Origin: RQOF01 sp964461135
GTDB taxonomy: Bacteria > Calditrichota > Calditrichia > RBG-13-44-9
Length of the DNA stretch: 64,000 nt
Direction: 5' to 3'
NCBI GenBank assembly: GCA_964461135.1
Contig: CAYWTB010000004.1
Span: forward strand, 1 to 64,000
The translations under genes were made by a program, and so were the position numbers. A model generated the notes under the pieces. It searched no databases, was not told where the DNA came from, and worked only from the letters and a program-made list of their open reading frames with translations. Positions 63,868-64,000 of this stretch are shown here, piece by piece. Each line of letters begins with the position of its first letter. Position 1 is the stretch's first letter.

Positions 63868-64000
63868 TTACATTTTTTTAAACAATCCGATAAGCCACAA
63901 TAAGACTATCGCACCGACCGTTGCGGTAATCACGGACCCGATGAATCCGTAGGCAGTGACTCCCACCAGATCAAACAAAAACCCGCCAATAAAGGCACCA
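63868..64000 (-). CDS. GlsB/YeaQ/YmgE-family stress membrane protein, cut by window edge
   Basis: The minus strand from the window edge reads GAFIGGFLFDLVGVTAYGFI and ends LLWLIGLFKKM, then a stop at 63868-63870. This is the C-terminal half of the transglycosylase-associated (GlsB/YeaQ) family, small glycine-rich membrane proteins induced by stress. The N-terminus lies beyond the window. Confidence 0.85.
   Translation of the reverse strand, partial: GAFIGGFLFDLVGVTAYGFIGSVITATVGAIVLLWLIGLFKKM

Noticed and set aside
1..64000. tRNA, rRNA or CRISPR arrays
   Set aside because: No T-loop/anticodon pattern, rRNA segment or regularly spaced repeat series was recognised in the gaps on either strand.

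Overview
The window looks like a chromosomal segment of a Gram-negative bacterium of the FCB superphylum, perhaps a Calditrichota/KSB1/Marinimicrobia-like lineage. This placement is inferred from the gene families: DUF1573, DUF2723, DUF3108, DUF3467, DUF4837, lamin-tail proteins with a FlgD-like C-terminal module, a long RHS protein, lspA, lipoproteins and no sporulation genes. No rRNA or tRNA gene was seen, so the placement rests on protein families only. Base composition is moderately AT-rich throughout, with very AT-rich intergenic gaps.

Layout. 1-946 is gene-poor and holds a 337-bp internally deleted ISL3-like element with terminal inverted repeats and an exact 8-bp target duplication. 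947-2302 is an unknown protein, followed by a probable small RNA with its own promoter and terminator (about 2379-2474), then aconitase. 5610-16082 is a tightly packed minus-strand run: MauE/DoxX protein, rhodanese, DUF1573, rluD, lspA, TraR/DksA-type protein, ileS, DUF2905, purine nucleoside phosphorylase, a lipoprotein, DivIVA, YggS and DUF3467. It diverges from dnaG. 18245-19550 is a response regulator overlapping an MBL-fold hydrolase. 19759-29001 is a minus-strand block: lamin-tail secreted protein, DUF3108, dGTPase-like, PTS EIIA, hprK, hpf, xerC/D and topA. 29417-31884 is a plus-strand redox pair (Tat-type DUF362 protein and a NapH/NapG-like polyferredoxin). 31910-42601 returns to the minus strand with Trm112-like, accA, a Dpm1-like glycosyltransferase, rmlD-like, PfkB, purE, DUF4837, a YbhN-like membrane protein, DUF2723, a GT2 glycosyltransferase and DUF1844. 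rlmN, a DUF58 gene and trxB follow.

The accessory part is 45.9-63.9 kb. It contains a SelW/Rdx-type selenoprotein gene with an in-frame UGA and a SECIS-like hairpin, and a split acyl-CoA dehydratase activase/HgdB-like pair. At about 51.66 kb two divergent genes (DUF4397 and a B12-binding MerR-type regulator) have both lost their 5' ends, which points to a deletion or an assembly chimera. A 2443-residue RHS protein carries a His/Asp-rich C-terminal domain, with a small secreted NTF2-like protein downstream. A three-gene minor-pseudopilin cluster follows, its last gene apparently starting at a non-standard ATT codon. The right edge cuts a GlsB/YeaQ-type membrane protein.

Functionally, most of the window is housekeeping: translation, replication and recombination, purine and fatty-acid precursors, envelope polymer assembly and thiol redox. 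The most unusual items are the selenoprotein, the candidate small RNA, the RHS/toxin-like locus beside the pseudopilins, the double truncation at 51.66 kb and the redox polyferredoxin.
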